From positions 1 to 9,035 of the forward strand of contig QIAW01000565.1 of the NCBI GenBank assembly GCA_003225655.1: a DNA stretch of 9,035 nucleotides, written 5' to 3'. Position numbers and translations under genes: made by a program. Under the pieces are notes generated by a model that was given only the letters and a program-made list of their open reading frames with translations, did no database searches and was not told the DNA's origin. How positions within the stretch are numbered: position 1 is the stretch's first letter; each line of letters opens with the position of its first letter. The stretch comes from Acidobacteriota bacterium. Lineage in GTDB: Bacteria; Acidobacteriota; Terriglobia; Terriglobales; Acidobacteriaceae. Positions 6,846 to 9,035 of the stretch are shown one piece after another.

Positions 6846-8024
6846 ATGCAGTCTCAACGCCAGCCTGAGCCTGTCGAAGTATCCGTGGTCATCCCCTGCC
6901 TCAATGAGCAGGAGACGTTGGCAAATTGCATTGAGAAAGCGCGGCGCGCTTTGCGGGAATGTAACATCGCTGGCGAAATTGTGGTGGCGGACAATGATAG
7001 CACCGATTTGTCTCGGACCATCGCCGAGCGTGCGGGAGCGCGCGTCATCATGGTCAGGGAACCAGGGTATGGCAGTGCGTTGATGGGAGGAATTGCTGCG
7101 GCGGGCGGCCGATTCATTGTCATAGGAGATGCAGACGAGAGCTACGATTTTCTGGAGATCCCGAAGATTGTTGAAAAATTGCGAGAGGGATTTGACCTCG
7201 TCCAAGGGTGCAGGCTTCCAGCCGGCGGCGGTTCCATTCGACCCGGTGCGATGCCGTTTCTACATCGCTGGATTGGCAATCCGTTTTTTTCTTTCCTGGT
7301 CCGGAAATGGTTTCATGCCCCGATCAACGACGTTTACTGCGGTCTGCGTGGTTTTACGAAAGCCATGTACGAACGGCTCGATCAGCGTTGCACCGGAATC
7401 GAGTTCGCAGCGGAGATGATCATCAAAGCCAGCCTGCGCGGCGAAAAAATCGCTGAGGTTCCGATCACTTTGTACCCCGACAAGCGTACCTCGCACGCCC
7501 CCCACTTGAAAACATTTCGAGATGGCTGGCGAACGTTCCGTTATTTTTTGATGTGCAGTCCGCGTTGGCTCTTTCTAGTTCCCAGTGGCGTGTTCATTAC
7601 TTTTGGCCTGCTTGGGTATCTGGTAGCCATGCCGGGTTTAAGCATCGGGCATAGCACTTTCGACGCCCACACGTTGCTGTTCGCCAGCCTGGCCATCTTG
7701 TGCGGATACCAGTGGATTCTCTTTGCGATCTTCGCTAAAACTTTTGCAGTTACCGAGGGATTCCTTCCACCAGACCGGCAGTTGGAACGCTTCTTCGAAG
7801 TAGTGAATCTGGAAAAAGGGCTGATCGTGGCAGCGTTGGCGATGCTCGCCGGTGGCATTTTACTGGTGACAGCGGTCCGGCAATGGTGGCTGACGGGTTT
7901 CGGGCACCTGGATTACGCCCGCACGATGCGCCTCGTCGTGCCGGGAGCAACGCTGGTCGCCCTCGGGTTTCAAACTGTGTTCTCCAGCTTTTTCGTCAGC
8001 ATTCTCGGCATGCGGCGAAAATGA
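6846..8024 (+). CDS. Membrane-anchored family 2 glycosyltransferase, dolichyl-phosphate-mannose-synthase-like
   Basis: 392-residue inverting glycosyltransferase of the GT2 fold. The N-terminal catalytic domain (about 10-230) shows VSVVIPCLNE (12-21), ADNDSTD (48-54) for nucleotide-sugar binding, GDADESYDF (94-102) with the Asp-X-Asp metal-binding pair Asp95/Asp97, and INDVYCGLRGF (160-170), typical of DPM1/GtrB-like enzymes. The C-terminal third has four likely membrane helices (about 241-262, 274-298, 325-344, 363-387), as in GtrB-type polyprenyl-phosphate glycosyltransferases. The expected reaction is transfer of a sugar from a nucleotide donor to polyprenyl phosphate on the cytoplasmic face; the sugar cannot be deduced. 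The start is well supported by GGAGG with six-base spacing. It is divergent from the GT-C-like enzyme at 5112-6755, which could use its lipid-linked product. Direct transfer to a growing polysaccharide is an alternative. Confidence 0.88.
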   Translation: MQSQRQPEPVEVSVVIPCLNEQETLANCIEKARRALRECNIAGEIVVADNDSTDLSRTIAERAGARVIMVREPGYGSALMGGIAAAGGRFIVIGDADESYDFLEIPKIVEKLREGFDLVQGCRLPAGGGSIRPGAMPFLHRWIGNPFFSFLVRKWFHAPINDVYCGLRGFTKAMYERLDQRCTGIEFAAEMIIKASLRGEKIAEVPITLYPDKRTSHAPHLKTFRDGWRTFRYFLMCSPRWLFLVPSGVFITFGLLGYLVAMPGLSIGHSTFDAHTLLFASLAILCGYQWILFAIFAKTFAVTEGFLPPDRQLERFFEVVNLEKGLIVAALAMLAGGILLVTAVRQWWLTGFGHLDYARTMRLVVPGATLVALGFQTVFSSFFVSILGMRRK

Positions 8025-8109
8025 GTCTCACCGATTCACTGATCCTGCCATGAAGGTGCGGCTACTTTGCATAATGCTCTCGCATGCTGTCGGGCCAGTC
8101 TAGTTTGTT

Positions 8110-8125
8110 GCGGGGCGCGCCCCGC
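8110..8125. repeat. 16-bp perfect GC palindrome
   Basis: GCGGGGCGCGCCCCGC reads the same on both strands, without a spacer. It lies 86 bases after the stop of the glycosyltransferase gene ending at 8024. It could be a dimeric-protein binding site or, as RNA, a compact hairpin, but there is no T tract and a loop would cost base pairs. No copy was seen elsewhere in the window. Confidence 0.6.
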
Positions 8126-8263
8126 CATGGGCAGCTTGGTCATTTTGCTGACCTTATTGCGCCGGATGTCGATGTCTCCTTGCGAAGGCTTTCGCAGTTG
8201 TGGCTGCGGCAAGCGGCGCTTTGTTTAACCGTCGCTGAACAATTGGGAACCCGTACCAAAGCC

Positions 8264-8286
8264 GTCGGAAATCCGTACGGTTTCAC
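8264..8286 (+). promoter_or_regulatory. Candidate PrsR box, distal copy before the second paralogue
   Basis: GTCGG-aaatc-CGTACG followed by GTTTCAC. It matches the box at 8357 at 18 of 23 positions and lies 219 bases before the -24 GG. The first half is perfect and the second has one change from CTTACG. Confidence 0.45.
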
Positions 8287-8356
8287 ATTTATACGTCCTA
8301 ATTCACTGTGTTCGTGGTTCTTAGATAGAAGAGGTAGCTGCATCGGTGGCCGGTGC

Positions 8357-8379
8357 GTCGGTCAGCCTTACGATTTCAC
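8357..8379 (+). promoter_or_regulatory. Candidate PrsR box, proximal copy before the second paralogue
   Basis: GTCGG-tcagc-CTTACG followed by ATTTCAC. Both half sites equal those at 3974 at ten positions (GTCGG, CTTAC), with the same five-base spacer length but a different spacer sequence, as expected for a protein contacting two successive major grooves. It is 126 bases upstream of the -24 GG and 93 bases from its partner. Confidence 0.6.
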
Positions 8380-8481
8380 GCATGCCGATCCCTGCTCGGG
8401 CTGCGACGAGCATGAAATTATTTCGTGAACGTAAATTGGCTCACACCAAGATATTACGTATCAGCTCACCAACCTAATAGC

Positions 8482-8497
8482 TGGCACACCCTCTGCT
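8482..8497 (+). promoter_or_regulatory. Sigma-54 (-24/-12) promoter of the second paralogue
   Basis: TGGCACACCCTCTGCT has GG (8483-8484) and GC (8495-8496) with exactly 10 bases between. The -24 GG is 73 bases before the ATG, against 74 at the first paralogue, and the leader again contains TTCTCG..CATT..GCT. The expected transcript start is near 8507. Confidence 0.85.
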
Positions 8498-8555
8498 CAT
8501 GTCTCTGTTGTTCTCGGGCATTACGCTTGGGGCGAAAGAAAAAAGGAGTTTAACA

Positions 8556-9035
8556 ATGAAAAACATGACAAAATGGCTTTTGGCATCAGCAGCGTGCGGC
8601 CTTCTCTCCCTGGCAAGTGCCCAGGCGGTTACGGTCGGCCCGTTGGGGATGTCGTATACGGCGGATTCGACTTACCTTGTGGGCACGGTCGTCCCAGGAG
8701 ACAACACACAAAACGGCCAAGTGGCGCGCGACGTGGCGATGACAAATCAGTTGCTTAGCATGGGGTCGCAGACCCAGACGACGTTGAACAACTCGCTGTA
8801 TTCGCGCACCACCTGGCCTGGCGGGCCGGCGGCAACGGCTACAGGCGCTGTCCCGTTTACCCAAAGTGATATAACCGGCGGAGCGACAATAGGAGGCACC
8901 TCAGTCCTTCTGTCCGGTGGCATTGTAAACATCACCCTAGGAGGGACGTTCCAGTACTTGGTTGCTGCGTACGATGGCGACCACGCTGGCGTGGCAGTGT
9001 TCGATATCTCGAGTTTCCATGCTGGGGATACAATT
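8556..9035 (+). CDS. Secreted paralogue of the VPDGG-CTERM protein (3' end outside window)
   Basis: The frame stays open from the ATG at 8556 to the window end (160 codons). The start follows AGGAG with seven-base spacing and begins a Sec signal peptide, MKNMTKWLLASAACGLLSLA, with probable cleavage near residues 22-24 (ASA or AQA). The mature part is clearly paralogous to the protein at 4132: LVGTVVPG, ARDVAMTNQLLSM, LYSRTTWPGGPAATATGAV, FQYLVAAYDG and GVAVFDIS all have counterparts in the same order. Between TGAV and FQYL it carries a longer Gly/Thr-rich stretch than its paralogue. By analogy, the missing end should carry a VPDGG-type sorting signal; this is predicted, not seen. Promoter and paired boxes match those of the first gene, so the two are probably co-regulated surface or matrix proteins. 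No catalytic motif was recognised. Confidence 0.88.
   Translation, partial: MKNMTKWLLASAACGLLSLASAQAVTVGPLGMSYTADSTYLVGTVVPGDNTQNGQVARDVAMTNQLLSMGSQTQTTLNNSLYSRTTWPGGPAATATGAVPFTQSDITGGATIGGTSVLLSGGIVNITLGGTFQYLVAAYDGDHAGVAVFDISSFHAGDTI

Larger units (their letters stand above)
8025..8555. other. 531-base intergenic regulatory region before the second VPDGG-CTERM-type gene
   Basis: It holds a 16-bp perfect palindrome (8110-8125), a small hairpin TGCGAA-ggct-TTCGCA (8181-8196), two GTCGG-N5-C(T/G)TAC boxes (8264, 8357), a sigma-54 promoter (8482-8497) and AGGAG (8544-8548) seven bases before the ATG at 8556. A 114-codon reading frame at 8084-8428 spans both boxes and is not believed to be a gene. 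No clear terminator for the gene ending at 8024 is visible; the palindrome is the only strong fold near its end. Confidence 0.65.

Noticed and set aside
8084..8428. 114-codon plus-strand reading frame
   Set aside because: No ribosome binding site and no recognisable domain. It spans both GTCGG-N5-CTTAC-like boxes, whose repetition explains its VGNPYGFTF / VGQPYDFTH similarity.

Overview
The window looks like a chromosomal piece of a Gram-negative bacterium that uses the PEP-CTERM/exosortase protein-sorting system, most likely a member of the Verrucomicrobia. This rests on three things. The first two genes match the PrsR and PrsT families, which accompany exosortase loci. Two small secreted proteins follow, and the complete one ends in a VPDGG-type sorting signal, a variant I associate mainly with Verrucomicrobia. 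Coding regions are moderately GC-rich, and no plasmid, phage, IS, CRISPR, rRNA or tRNA signature was seen. The taxonomic call is inference.

Layout: 1-480 is the 3' end of a sigma-54-dependent response regulator (prsR; its start lies outside the window). After 19 bases comes prsT (500-3718), a large TPR-repeat lipoprotein whose last third is built of three ~175-residue super-repeats. A 413-base regulatory gap follows, with tandem hairpins after prsT, two copies of a GTCGG-N5-CTTAC box and a textbook -24/-12 promoter. It leads into a 220-residue secreted VPDGG-CTERM protein (4132-4794). After a hairpin there is a decayed, frameshifted copy of the prsT 3' end (4872-5017). Next come two divergent genes sharing a 90-base spacer: a polytopic GT-C-like membrane glycosyltransferase on the minus strand (5112-6755) and a membrane-anchored family 2 glycosyltransferase on the plus strand (6846-8024). 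A second 531-base regulatory gap again carries two GTCGG-N5-CTTAC-like boxes and a -24/-12 promoter. It leads into a paralogue of the first secreted protein (8556 onward, cut off by the window end).

How it fits together (inference from family knowledge plus the sequence): PrsR, probably activated by a PrsK kinase encoded just upstream of the window, would bind the paired boxes and activate RNA polymerase with sigma-54 at both -24/-12 promoters. That would switch on two related surface proteins, which are exported, processed by an exosortase encoded elsewhere, and probably placed in or on an exopolysaccharide matrix. PrsT would serve the envelope side of that machinery, and the two glycosyltransferases may add sugars to the polysaccharide or to the sorted proteins. 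The most notable observations are the local regulator-plus-targets arrangement, the box motif shared by both promoters, the paralogous secreted proteins of unrecognised function, and the degenerate prsT tail downstream of the first of them.
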